Shown here one piece after another: positions 33,902 to 42,584 of a stretch of 64,000 nucleotides of DNA. Under the pieces are notes generated by a model. The model saw nothing but the letters and a program-made list of their open reading frames with translations, was not told where the DNA came from and ran no database searches. The DNA comes from Niastella populi (GTDB lineage Bacteria; Bacteroidota; Bacteroidia; Chitinophagales; Chitinophagaceae): NCBI RefSeq assembly GCF_002078015.1, contig NZ_LWBP01000243.1, positions 1-64,000 on the forward strand, in the 5' to 3' direction. Positions within the stretch are counted from its first letter, which is position 1; each line of letters opens with the position of its first letter. Made by a program: the position numbers and the translations under genes.

Positions 33902-34939
33902 ATGAAGAACCGCATCATAAAATTGTGTTTGTTGCTGACTGTGATGGCCTTTACAGCCACAACAGTAGACGCTCAGGCTAGAAAAAAACCTGTCCGGAAG
34001 TCTGCAAAAAGGACTACCACTAAAAAAAGCACTGCAAACCGCAGCAGGAACACGCCTACTGCCGCAGTAGCTGCTCCGCCGGTAGATACCGTAAAACCAG
34101 CGCCGCCTGAGGCCAAGTTGGACATTCCACCGATCAAAAAATCGCTGCGTAATGACAATGCCATCGAGCGTAACCTGGTGAAAGACCGGATTCCTTTAGC
34201 ATACGAACACATTCGGGAAGACGATGCAGCGTATATGCAACGTGTTTGGCGCGAGATCGATATACACGAGAAAATGAACCTGCCTTTTAATTACAAAGCA
34301 GAAGGCGACCTGGGTAACCAGCGTTTCATTTACATCCTGCTAAACGCCATCAAAAACGATAGCATTACCGCTTTCTCTCCCCTCGATGACCGGTTCACCA
34401 CTCCGTTGCCGTTCCAGGAGATCGTAAACGGATTGGTTGGTAAACCAATGGTAATCTCTGTTCCCGATCTTAAAAATGACCCCGATGGTTCTAAAGGGCT
34501 CATGCGCGATACTACTATCGTAAATGAATTCGATCCTGAAAAGGTTGAAAGATACTGGATCAAGGAAGACTGGGTATTCGATAAGGAATCTTCGCGTATG
34601 CAGGTGCGTATCCTCGGGATAGCCCCGTTGAAGACGATCACCAATGAAGATGGTACTTTCCGCGATGTAACCCCTATCTTCTGGGTTTACTACCCCGATC
34701 TCAGACCGATCTTCGCCCGTCACGAGGTGTACAATGGTAAAAACTTTGGCGCCCGTATGAGTTGGGAAGAGCTTTTCGAAAGCCGGATGTTCGCCAGCCG
34801 TATTATCAAATCTACGGTGAACAACCCCAACGACGAGTTCATTAAATCGTACGTTAAAGATCCTATCCTTGCGCTGCTCGAAGGCGAGAACATGAAGGAG
34901 CGGATATTCAACTACGAGCAGGACCTGTGGTCTTACTAA
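33902..34939 (+). CDS. gldN: Gliding motility / type IX secretion protein GldN
   Basis: A 345-residue periplasmic protein with a signal peptide (MKNRIIKLCLLLTVMAF then TATTVDAQA). A basic, Lys/Arg/Thr-rich low-complexity linker (about residues 27-60) and a Pro/Ala-rich stretch precede the conserved domain. That domain contains IPLAYEHIREDDAAYMQRVWREIDIHEKMNLPF (adjoining blocks), DRFTTPLPFQEI, VERYWIKEDWVFDKESSRM, PIFWVYYPDLRPI and SWEELFESRMFASRI, the GldN signature. It forms the periplasmic ring with GldK. The long basic linker may contact peptidoglycan or nucleic-acid-like polymers; this is speculative. Last gene of the operon. Confidence 0.95.
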   Translation: MKNRIIKLCLLLTVMAFTATTVDAQARKKPVRKSAKRTTTKKSTANRSRNTPTAAVAAPPVDTVKPAPPEAKLDIPPIKKSLRNDNAIERNLVKDRIPLAYEHIREDDAAYMQRVWREIDIHEKMNLPFNYKAEGDLGNQRFIYILLNAIKNDSITAFSPLDDRFTTPLPFQEIVNGLVGKPMVISVPDLKNDPDGSKGLMRDTTIVNEFDPEKVERYWIKEDWVFDKESSRMQVRILGIAPLKTITNEDGTFRDVTPIFWVYYPDLRPIFARHEVYNGKNFGARMSWEELFESRMFASRIIKSTVNNPNDEFIKSYVKDPILALLEGENMKERIFNYEQDLWSY

Positions 34940-34965
34940 TGAAAAGTTGAGCACATCAATATAAC

Positions 34966-35000
34966 TAAAAAGGGTATCGTAAAATTACGATACCCTTTTT
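34966..35000 (+). terminator. Terminator of gldKLMN
   Basis: AAAAAGGGTATCGTAA-AA-TTACGATACCCTTTTT forms a perfect long hairpin with flanking A- and T-runs, so it can work in both directions. It lies 26 bp after the gldN stop. Confidence 0.92.
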
Positions 35001-35401
35001 AGTTTAATGCATTATAAGTATTGTAAAGCCTTACACAAGTGGGAGTCGGTGTAATAACATTATATCAGGATTTTTTTTAAAAATACCCACATTTAGGTAT
35101 TGTTTTATGGTACCGATTCACTATTTTTACAATGGTTTTTCATAGGATATTGGATTTTAAAAACGGGGCTGGATGTCTATCCGGGCCCCTTTTTCTTTTT
35201 ATACCAGTCACGTATATGTCGGTAAGCCCCGGTTAATTGTTGGCACGACGTCTTAAACGCCATAAGCGTCTTTTACGACGGAGATCGGTATGAATAAATA
35301 TAAGGCAGGAAGTAAGTTAATTTCGAATCCTGGAACCTGTCGGCTCCCGTTCAATTTAAAGCTGCCAGGCGCAGCATTTCATACTGCTTAATTCATTCTT
35401 C
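35001..35401. other. Intergenic region between gldN and uvrC
   Basis: No gene seen. It holds a second terminator-like hairpin (35164-35195), and otherwise A+T-rich sequence with an open minus-strand 3' region for uvrC. Confidence 0.45.
35164..35195. terminator. Terminator-like hairpin, probably for uvrC
   Basis: GGGGC-T-GGAT-GTCT-ATCC-G-GGCCCC is flanked by TTTTTC on the plus side and by GTTTTT on the minus side. It may end the minus-strand uvrC operon about 200 bp beyond uvrC. Confidence 0.6.
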
Positions 35402-37246
35402 CTATATGGGCAAACCGCCTTCTTCAACAGTAGGGGGCAATTGTGAAGTATCGAAATAATTCCTGATCAGCGTAGCCTTGGCATTCCCTACAGCCGCTGT
35501 AAGTTCTTCCATACTCAACTCCTTCACCCGTTTCACCGATTTGAATTCTTTCAGTAACTGTTCGGCAGTGTTTTTCCCAATGCCTTTTATTTGCTCCAGT
35601 TCATTCTTAAATGTTCCCTGGCTGCGTTTCTTTCGGTGGAAGGTTATACCAAAGCGGTGCACTTCATCGCGTATACTACGTATGAGCTTTAAGCTGTCGC
35701 TGTTGTATGGCAGCTTTACCGACTGCTGATCACCGGCGAAAAATATTTCTTCTTCATTCTTTGCAAGGCCAACAAAGGTCATTTGCCCCTGCAGCCCCAG
35801 TTCGCGTATGCCTTCCAGTGCGGCGCCCAGTTGTCCTTTACCGCCGTCGATGATCACCAGTTGCGGAAATGGTTGTTCCTCCAGTTGCAGGCGTTTATAA
35901 CGGCGCGTCACCGCTTCTTTCATGGTAGCGAAATCATTGATGCCCTGTACCGTTTTTACATTGAAGTGGCGGTAATCACCTTTGCTGGGCACGCCGTTCC
36001 TGAAACAAACCATGGCCGATACGGGATAGCTTCCCTGGAAGTTGGAGTTATCGAAACATTCTATATGAACGGGTACAGCGGGTAATTGCAGATCGTCTTT
36101 TATTTGTTCCAGCACCCTGTGCTTTGTAGATTCATCCTTGCCGTCGAGCTTCAGCATTTTCCGCTGCCTTATTTCTTCCTTGAAATAATTCACGTTCAAA
36201 GCTGCCATATCGAGCAGCTTCTTTTTATCACCGGCCTTTGGTACCGTTACTACTATTTCGGGTTCGGCATATTCTATTTCGAACGGAACGATGATCTCGG
36301 GCGAAAGGCTGTTGAATGTGGTACGCAGTTGCGCTACGGCAAACGAAAGTATTTCTTCAACGGGCTCATCGAGATGCGTTTCCCATTGCGATGTATGGGT
36401 TTGAACGATGGTACCGTTTTGCATCATGAGATAGGTTACATAGGCGGTATCGCCGTCGCGCAGGATAGAAAACACATCGGCATTGCCGAGATGCCTGCTA
36501 ACGATCACCGAGCGGGCCTGGTATTGCTCCAGATGCTCTATCTTCTTATGCAGGATCTGTGCTTTTTCAAAGGCCAGCTCCTCGGCTGCGGCCCGCATCT
36601 CTTTTTTGAAATGTTGTATCACGGGGCTCAGGTTGCCCTTTAGTATGTTACGTAACTGTTGTAACCCTTCGCCATAATCTTCTTCGGTTTGATGGCTTTC
36701 GCATGGGCCTTTGCAGTTGCCGAGGTGGTATTCAAGGCACACTTTGAATTTGCCTTTGGCAATATTGGCCGGGCTCAGGTTCAGCTTGCAGGTGCGCAGC
36801 TGAATATTGGCTTTTACAAAATCGAGCAGCTCGCGAACTTTGGCCACCGAGGTAAACGGGCCCAGGTATTCGGAGCCGTCGTTGATCCTGCGGCGGGTAA
36901 GGAAAACCCGGGGAAAGTTCTCTTTTTTGATAACGATATACGGATACGTTTTATCATCTTTCAGGTTGATGTTAAAACGGGGCTGAAACTGTTTTATCAG
37001 CGAGTTCTCGAGCAGGAAGGCATCCTGCTCACTTGGTACAATAGTGAACTCTATACGCTTTATACGCTGAACCAGCTCGTGTGTCTTATACGAGGTGAAG
37101 GTTTTGGTAAAATAGGAGCTGATACGCTTGCGCAGGTTTTTCGCTTTACCTACATAAAGCAATGTATCTGCCGAATCGTAATATTTGTAAATACCGGGGT
37201 CAACCGGTAATGTAGAAGCAATATGTTGAAATTCCTGTGATGTCAT
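35402..37246 (-). CDS. uvrC: Excinuclease ABC subunit C
   Basis: A 614-residue nucleotide-excision-repair nuclease. The N-terminal GIY-YIG domain reads DPGIYKYYDSADTLLYVGKAKNLRKR (in adjoining parts), followed by the Cys cluster region, a UVR-like helix (MRAAAEELAFEKAQILHKKIEHLE, in parts), the RNase H-like endonuclease domain with HIECFDNSNFQGS and VIDGGKGQLGAA, and the C-terminal helix-hairpin-helix pair LEQIKGIGKNTAEQLL. Full length. It starts 6 bp after the lipoprotein gene on the same strand. Confidence 0.96.
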   Translation of the reverse strand: MTSQEFQHIASTLPVDPGIYKYYDSADTLLYVGKAKNLRKRISSYFTKTFTSYKTHELVQRIKRIEFTIVPSEQDAFLLENSLIKQFQPRFNINLKDDKTYPYIVIKKENFPRVFLTRRRINDGSEYLGPFTSVAKVRELLDFVKANIQLRTCKLNLSPANIAKGKFKVCLEYHLGNCKGPCESHQTEEDYGEGLQQLRNILKGNLSPVIQHFKKEMRAAAEELAFEKAQILHKKIEHLEQYQARSVIVSRHLGNADVFSILRDGDTAYVTYLMMQNGTIVQTHTSQWETHLDEPVEEILSFAVAQLRTTFNSLSPEIIVPFEIEYAEPEIVVTVPKAGDKKKLLDMAALNVNYFKEEIRQRKMLKLDGKDESTKHRVLEQIKDDLQLPAVPVHIECFDNSNFQGSYPVSAMVCFRNGVPSKGDYRHFNVKTVQGINDFATMKEAVTRRYKRLQLEEQPFPQLVIIDGGKGQLGAALEGIRELGLQGQMTFVGLAKNEEEIFFAGDQQSVKLPYNSDSLKLIRSIRDEVHRFGITFHRKKRSQGTFKNELEQIKGIGKNTAEQLLKEFKSVKRVKELSMEELTAAVGNAKATLIRNYFDTSQLPPTVEEGGLPI

Positions 37247-37252
37247 AAACTA

Positions 37253-37858
37253 TTACTCTCCAAAAAACTGGGGGTCCCAGATCACTTTATCCATAGTAGT
37301 AACAGCCGGACCGTTCTTTGGTTGCTTCAGGGTTATGATATAGAAAAACTCCCTTAATTTCCAGGTAAAACGTTGCTGAACGGTGGTGTCGCCGCTCATG
37401 AATTCTTTTTCCATGTAAATGCGGTTAACCTGATCGTTGGCCAGGCTGGGTTTTAAATAAACCATTACGTTGCGCAACGGCCAGTCGGCTTGTTTCCCGT
37501 TATAAATAAAATTGATCATCTGCGTGGTTTCATCCATCAGTGAACTTTCGGTGAAATGCTGGTGGAAGGAGGCCGAGTCCAGCTCGGGCAGCAGGAACTG
37601 GCTGGCCAACTGGTGAAATACCGGCAGTTGAATATAGTTGCTGTCCTTTTTGCCATCGATCGTCACTTTTCTGACGATACCGCCTGAAAAGGAATCTACC
37701 CTGGTAATATCGTTCCTGATGAAATCGGCTACCGGTAAATAGTTTTTGTTTTCCAGGGAGTCCTGGGCTGTTACAGTGCTTTCGGTTTGTTTGGGTTTGT
37801 GTTTACAGGCTATGGCCAGAAATAAAAGGGCCGGTATTAATAGGTTTATCCGCTTCAT
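37253..37858 (-). CDS. Putative lipoprotein of unknown function
   Basis: About 201 residues. A lipoprotein signal MKRINLLIPALLFLAIAC ends with the lipobox LAIAC. The mature part begins with a Lys/Thr-rich tether and has no domain that I recognise; it contains NFIYNGKQADWPLRNVMVYL and ends VIWDPQFFGE. The ATG at 37858 is used; a GTG one codon earlier is also open. It is separated from uvrC by only 6 bp and from the barrel gene by about 120 bp, so it is probably co-transcribed with uvrC, though no functional link is evident. Confidence 0.8.
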   Translation of the reverse strand: MKRINLLIPALLFLAIACKHKPKQTESTVTAQDSLENKNYLPVADFIRNDITRVDSFSGGIVRKVTIDGKKDSNYIQLPVFHQLASQFLLPELDSASFHQHFTESSLMDETTQMINFIYNGKQADWPLRNVMVYLKPSLANDQVNRIYMEKEFMSGDTTVQQRFTWKLREFFYIITLKQPKNGPAVTTMDKVIWDPQFFGE

Positions 37859-37979
37859 CACGTAAAATTATTGAAAAGTATCATTTTAATTGATTGTAAA
37901 ATAAGGGAGAAATAGCACCAAATGCAAAGTGGGCCACCGTTGATGGTGACCCACTTTGCTGAAGTGATAAACTTCTATG

Positions 37980-39449
37980 CTAGCGGATAGTTTTGGTTAC
38001 GCCTATCTTGATACCGTATTCAAACAGGTTCTCGCGGATAGGGTATTGCTTAATAAAGCTCGAAAATAACTGATAACGTACTTGCGGGCCCACCTGCCAT
38101 TTCAGATCGCCGGTCTTATAAGATATAAATGCTTCAGCACTGGTATTCACATTCCATCTTCTCACAAGTGCCGGCTCGGTTGCGTATTTATAATCGGCGG
38201 TGAGCAGATAGGGGTTCTTTTTCAATAAATAAGTTGGTTGAACGCTTCCGCCTATGCCCACCTGTAATTTCTTTTTACCCAACAGGTTAATTTCGAGGCC
38301 CATTGGCAGGGCCAGCTGGAAGTACTGGTTGGTTAAATTGGTTGGCTGGTCGCCATTGAAATTGCGGTAACGGGTATAGGAATTAAGCTGCCCGGTTACA
38401 ATACCGCCGTAATTCGTATTCAGGGCAATGATTGCCGGTACTGCGGTATTGGAACTATAAGCCTGGATATCGTAACGGATATAATTGAACTGGATACCTG
38501 TTTTCAGTGTAAAGGTTTTGTTTACCGCATACAGGATATTTGAACCAACCTCAAAACCCAGTGCCGGTTTATGATTCAAAAGCTTTAAAGGATCGTCGCC
38601 CGGGTTGAAATTCAAAGGCACTGTTTTAACTTCCGAAGGATGATTGCTTCCTTTCAATGTGCGGTAATTCATGGTAGGCACAAAAGACAACTGCCAGCTC
38701 AGGCGCCGTTGTTTGGGCACGGCCAGTTCATACACCGCATTGTGCGCCAGCCAGCCAGCCCGTTTGTTATCTTCTTCCGTGTTGTTGGAATTGGCTTCCA
38801 GCATCGCTGCGTTGATCGATACCGGGTTGGTTAAAGATGCTGCAGCCGGTACCCGGGCATATGATTGTACTGCCGGTTCATTGCCCATCTCAGCTTCGGC
38901 CGGCGCTGTAATAACCAGTTCGGGCTGCCATAATTTTCTGGCCTGCCATTTATTAAGATCGTAAACAGGTGTTTCGTCGTTGAAAGAAAGCGCATCGTAA
39001 TCAGGAACGGCGGCAAGGACGGTAACCGGAGCGGTTGGCTGTTCCAATGGAGCTATTATGCCGTCGGCAGCTTCATTATTGTTTTCAGGATTGAGAACGA
39101 ATGTTCTTTGGCCGGAAGCGGTATTGTTGTTTTGTTTGGGAGTGCCAAACGGTACTATAACAGCTTTAGTAGAATTATTCGATTCGTTATTTTCAGTTTT
39201 TGAAGCAGGTGAAGGAGTGTTATTACCACTAATAGGTTTGCCGGCGGTTGACGGGGTGATAAATTCCATGAAGGTATAATAGCCAACAGCAGACAGAAAG
39301 AGAACAAGGCTTAACCAATACCACTTTCTGTTGGAGTGTAATGAGCGGTGAATGCCCTTCCACACCTTATCAGAAGGATACATCTTATACTGGTCAGCTT
39401 TTTCTTTCAGCAGTTCTTCAATATCCTCATTGTAAAAACCTCGCTCCAT
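37980..39449 (-). CDS. Sigma-factor-linked membrane protein with outer-membrane-barrel-like C-terminus
   Basis: A 489-residue protein. It opens MERGFYNEDIEELLKEKADQ and continues YKMYPSDKVWKGIHRSLH, a motif common in Bacteroidetes proteins encoded beside ECF sigma factors. One membrane helix (about 45-62, WYWLSLVLFLSAVGYYTF) follows. Next is a low-complexity Asn/Ser/Pro region, and then about 230 residues of alternating beta strands typical of small outer-membrane barrels (LALPMGLEINLLGKKKLQVG, EYGIKIGVTKTI at the end). The layout suggests an anti-sigma-like cytoplasmic end fused to a barrel-type domain; how this sits in the envelope is unclear. It is encoded 67 bp after the sigma factor on the same strand. 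Confidence 0.75.
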   Translation of the reverse strand: MERGFYNEDIEELLKEKADQYKMYPSDKVWKGIHRSLHSNRKWYWLSLVLFLSAVGYYTFMEFITPSTAGKPISGNNTPSPASKTENNESNNSTKAVIVPFGTPKQNNNTASGQRTFVLNPENNNEAADGIIAPLEQPTAPVTVLAAVPDYDALSFNDETPVYDLNKWQARKLWQPELVITAPAEAEMGNEPAVQSYARVPAAASLTNPVSINAAMLEANSNNTEEDNKRAGWLAHNAVYELAVPKQRRLSWQLSFVPTMNYRTLKGSNHPSEVKTVPLNFNPGDDPLKLLNHKPALGFEVGSNILYAVNKTFTLKTGIQFNYIRYDIQAYSSNTAVPAIIALNTNYGGIVTGQLNSYTRYRNFNGDQPTNLTNQYFQLALPMGLEINLLGKKKLQVGIGGSVQPTYLLKKNPYLLTADYKYATEPALVRRWNVNTSAEAFISYKTGDLKWQVGPQVRYQLFSSFIKQYPIRENLFEYGIKIGVTKTIR

Positions 39450-39516
39450 ATCAATTAGTGTTTGTACGGTATGTTTTTCATAGGGTTAAATATATCAGTA
39501 AGAGTGATGTTAAGGC

Positions 39517-40098
39517 TTATCTCCCTGCTGCTACACCTAACCAGTTTGTCTTTTCCCTGGGGCGCATAATGATTTTCTTCTTCACAAGGATGTCCTCAAG
39601 CATTTGTTTTGCCCTGGTATATTGCGAACGGCTGGTACTTTCTTCGATATCCAGCATTTCGGCAATTTCCTTGTGCGAGTAACCTTCGATGGCATACAGG
39701 TTAAGTACCGTACGGTAACCTATTGGCAGTAAGCGAATGCATTCCACTACCTGCTTTGCCTGTACAATCGAAGGCACTGATTCTTCGCGCACCTGGACGC
39801 TGGTTGCATGGATGATGTCGACGCTTTCGTTGAACTTTTTGTTCTTTTTGAGATGGTTGATACAGGTATGAACTATGATTCGCCGTATCCAACCCTCAAA
39901 TGCTCCTTTGTTCTGGAAGGTATGTATTTGTGAAAATACCTTTATAAACCCTTCCTGTAACATGTCTTCAGCATCTTCCCGGTGGTGGGCGAACCTGTAA
40001 CAGACAGACAGCATCTTGGGACTGTACCTGTTGTACAATTCCCGTTGGGCAGAAGTGTCGTTACGTAAACAGCCTTGTAAAATGGCGTCGTCGGTCAT
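39517..40098 (-). CDS. ECF-type RNA polymerase sigma factor
   Basis: About 193 residues. Region 2 includes RYSPKMLSVCYRFAHHREDAEDMLQEGFIKVF (adjoining parts), with FEGWIRRIIVHTCINHLKK; region 4 shows LPIGYRTVLNLYAIEGYSHKEIAEML and STSRSQYTRAKQML. The ATG at 40098 is used; the longer frame begins with TTG 11 codons earlier. It should direct RNA polymerase to a small regulon including its own operon. The partner downstream carries a membrane helix and likely controls it. Confidence 0.93.
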   Translation of the reverse strand: MTDDAILQGCLRNDTSAQRELYNRYSPKMLSVCYRFAHHREDAEDMLQEGFIKVFSQIHTFQNKGAFEGWIRRIIVHTCINHLKKNKKFNESVDIIHATSVQVREESVPSIVQAKQVVECIRLLPIGYRTVLNLYAIEGYSHKEIAEMLDIEESTSRSQYTRAKQMLEDILVKKKIIMRPREKTNWLGVAAGR

Positions 40099-40559
40099 AT
40101 TAACCGTTTGGTTGCCCTGTAATTTAGACAATTTTTTGAAGTAATTGCTGCGCTATTTATAAAAAATTACCGGTTGCGGGTATCAATTTTAATACAGCCG
40201 GGCCGCCGCTTTTTTGGCGTGGCCCACAGATTTGGACCTATTTCTTATGAATTTCATTTGTTTACACATAATAAACCCGTTATGCCCAGCCCGGAGGGTA
40301 AACCGGCAACCGGCGCTGCCCCTGGCATTGCTGCCCGTTTTAAGGCGCCGTCCTATGCACCGGTAGTTTAAACCCTGCTTATTCGATTGTTTGTATGCGT
40401 TAGACACAGACAGTATGATATTCTTTGCCTGGTGCCAATTGCCATAGACTCCGCTGGCGTAAATTTTGCTGCCTTTGTTCTAACCGCTTAACTCCTTCAT
40501 GAAACCGACCTGTTGACCGGGAATAAATTTCTACATGCGATCTAAAACTTACAGTTATC
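40099..40559. other. Intergenic region between the sigma factor and the oxidase gene
   Basis: About 460 bp with no convincing gene; it must hold promoters for both divergent genes. Reading frames here on both strands have no recognisable domain or start context. Confidence 0.4.
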
Positions 40560-42383
40560 ATGAACAACAAGGAGGAACAGCAGCATGCCGGTGCGGCCAG
40601 TATCGCTACAATACATAATGGGAACGGGCATGCTGAACACGCGCAGTCTTTCTGGACCAAATACATATTCAGCCAGGACCATAAAATGATTGCCAAACAA
40701 TTCCTGATCACGGGCATTATCTGGGCTATTTTGGGGGCATTGTTCTCCGTGCTGTTTCGCATACAGCTTGGATATCCGGGTGAACGTTTTGCTTTTCTCG
40801 AAACCCTGTTGGGGCATTGGGCCGAAGGCGGTGTATTGAACCCGGAATTTTATTATGCCATGGTTACCATGCATGGCACCATCATGATCTTTTTTGTATT
40901 GACGGCGGGGTTGAGCGGCACATTTGCCAACTTCCTGATACCGCTGCAATGCGGCGCCCGCGATATGGCCTCCCCATTGCTGAACATGCTTTCATACTGG
41001 TTCTTTTTTGCCGCCAGTATCGTAATGTTCTCCTCGCTTTTTTTACAAACCGGTCCGGCCAGCGGCGGTTGGACAGCCTATCCGCCCCTGAGCGCCCTCG
41101 GCGATGCCATGCCCGGTTCGCGCCAGGGAATGGATTACTGGCTGCTGGCCCTAGGGCTTTTTATTGTAAGCACCTTACTGGGCGGCATCAACTATATTAC
41201 AACGATCATGAACCTGCGTACAAAGGGAATGACCATGACGCGCCTGCCGCTTACCATTTGGGCGTTGTTCTTTACCGCCTGTTTGGGGCTTTTGTCGTTT
41301 CCGGTACTGCTGTCGGGTTTTATCCTGTTGCTGTTCGACCGGCATATGGGCACCAGCTTTTATCTCTCAGATATCTTTATTGGCTCTACCGGCCAGGCCC
41401 TGGCAAATGAAGGCGGCAATGCCATTTTATACCAGCACCTGTTCTGGTTCCTCGGTCATCCTGAAGTATACATAGTAATACTACCGGCCATGGGTATAGC
41501 TTCTGAAGTGATCAGTATCAATGCACGTAAACCGATATTTGGTTATACCGCCATGGTAGCTTCCCTGTTTGCCATTGCCATATTGTCGTTCCTCGTATGG
41601 GCGCACCACATGTTCGTGACGGGTTTGAACCCGTTTCTCGGTTCTGTATTCGTACTGCTCACGCTGCTTATTGCCATTCCCTCGGCTATAAAAGTATTTA
41701 ACTGGCTTACCACCTTATGGCGGGGAAACATCCGCTTCACACCGGCCATGTTGTTTTCCATTGGCTTTGTGAGTGTGTTCATCTCCGGCGGGCTTACCGG
41801 CATTTGGCTGGGAAATTCTACAATAGATATTCATGTGCATGATACGTATTTCATAATTGCCCATTTTCATCTGGTAATGGGTGTGGCCGCTATGCTGGGG
41901 ATGTTCGCCGGAATTTATCACTGGTTCCCTAAAATGTACGGGCGGTTTATGAACACAACGTTGGCTTACATCCATTTCTGGGCAACATTTATAGGTGCAT
42001 ATTGCATCTTCTGGCCCATGCATTATATGGGACTGGCGGGTATGCCGCGTCGTTACCTCGATTTCAGCCAGTGGCAATCGTTCAACCAGTTTCAAAACCT
42101 GAACCGGTTTATCACCGTTGCCTCCGTCATTGTGTTTGCGGTGCAGTTGTTATTTATCTTCAACTTCTTTTATTCCATTTTCAAAGGAAGAAAAGTAAAA
42201 AGTATAAATCCATGGGAAGCCACTACACTTGAATGGACCACCCCTGTGTTGCCGCCGCATGGCAACTGGGAAGGAGAGATACCCGAAGTGCACCGCTGGG
42301 CGTATGACTATAGCAAGGATGAAAGGCCATTCATTCCACAAACGGAGCCGGTGGGAAATTCGGAAGTAGGAGGCGGGAAGTAG
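40560..42383 (+). CDS. Cytochrome c oxidase subunit I (heme-copper, A type)
   Basis: A 607-residue, 12-helix inner-membrane protein. Visible metal ligands are the low-spin heme His in MVTMHGTIMIF, the CuB His and cross-linked Tyr in LGHPEVYIVILPAMG, the CuB pair WAHHMFVTG and the two heme His of IAHFHLVMG. The GHPEVY Glu marks the A-type D channel. It reduces oxygen to water with proton pumping. Subunits II and III, cytochrome c and the Act complex genes that usually accompany it in Bacteroidetes are absent on both sides, so it is an orphan copy; it may be a second subunit I or have partners elsewhere. Confidence 0.92.
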   Translation: MNNKEEQQHAGAASIATIHNGNGHAEHAQSFWTKYIFSQDHKMIAKQFLITGIIWAILGALFSVLFRIQLGYPGERFAFLETLLGHWAEGGVLNPEFYYAMVTMHGTIMIFFVLTAGLSGTFANFLIPLQCGARDMASPLLNMLSYWFFFAASIVMFSSLFLQTGPASGGWTAYPPLSALGDAMPGSRQGMDYWLLALGLFIVSTLLGGINYITTIMNLRTKGMTMTRLPLTIWALFFTACLGLLSFPVLLSGFILLLFDRHMGTSFYLSDIFIGSTGQALANEGGNAILYQHLFWFLGHPEVYIVILPAMGIASEVISINARKPIFGYTAMVASLFAIAILSFLVWAHHMFVTGLNPFLGSVFVLLTLLIAIPSAIKVFNWLTTLWRGNIRFTPAMLFSIGFVSVFISGGLTGIWLGNSTIDIHVHDTYFIIAHFHLVMGVAAMLGMFAGIYHWFPKMYGRFMNTTLAYIHFWATFIGAYCIFWPMHYMGLAGMPRRYLDFSQWQSFNQFQNLNRFITVASVIVFAVQLLFIFNFFYSIFKGRKVKSINPWEATTLEWTTPVLPPHGNWEGEIPEVHRWAYDYSKDERPFIPQTEPVGNSEVGGGK

Positions 42384-42584
42384 GAAGTTTCAATTTTGTT
42401 CAGAATCATTAAGCGGCCGCCTGATAAAATTCAGAAATACGGAATACTGGTATAAAATATAAGAGGTAGAACGAAAGAAGAAAACCCCGGGTTATCAGGT
42501 ATATATTGCTTCTTACATCCTACCTCTAACTTCAAAAGATTATTTCCTCAAAAGATACAATTTCATAAGCTCATTCATAAGCAA

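Noticed and set aside
40174-40371. 65-codon plus-strand frame between the sigma factor and the oxidase gene
   Set aside because: No motif, no supporting start signal and Pro/Ala-rich chance-like composition.
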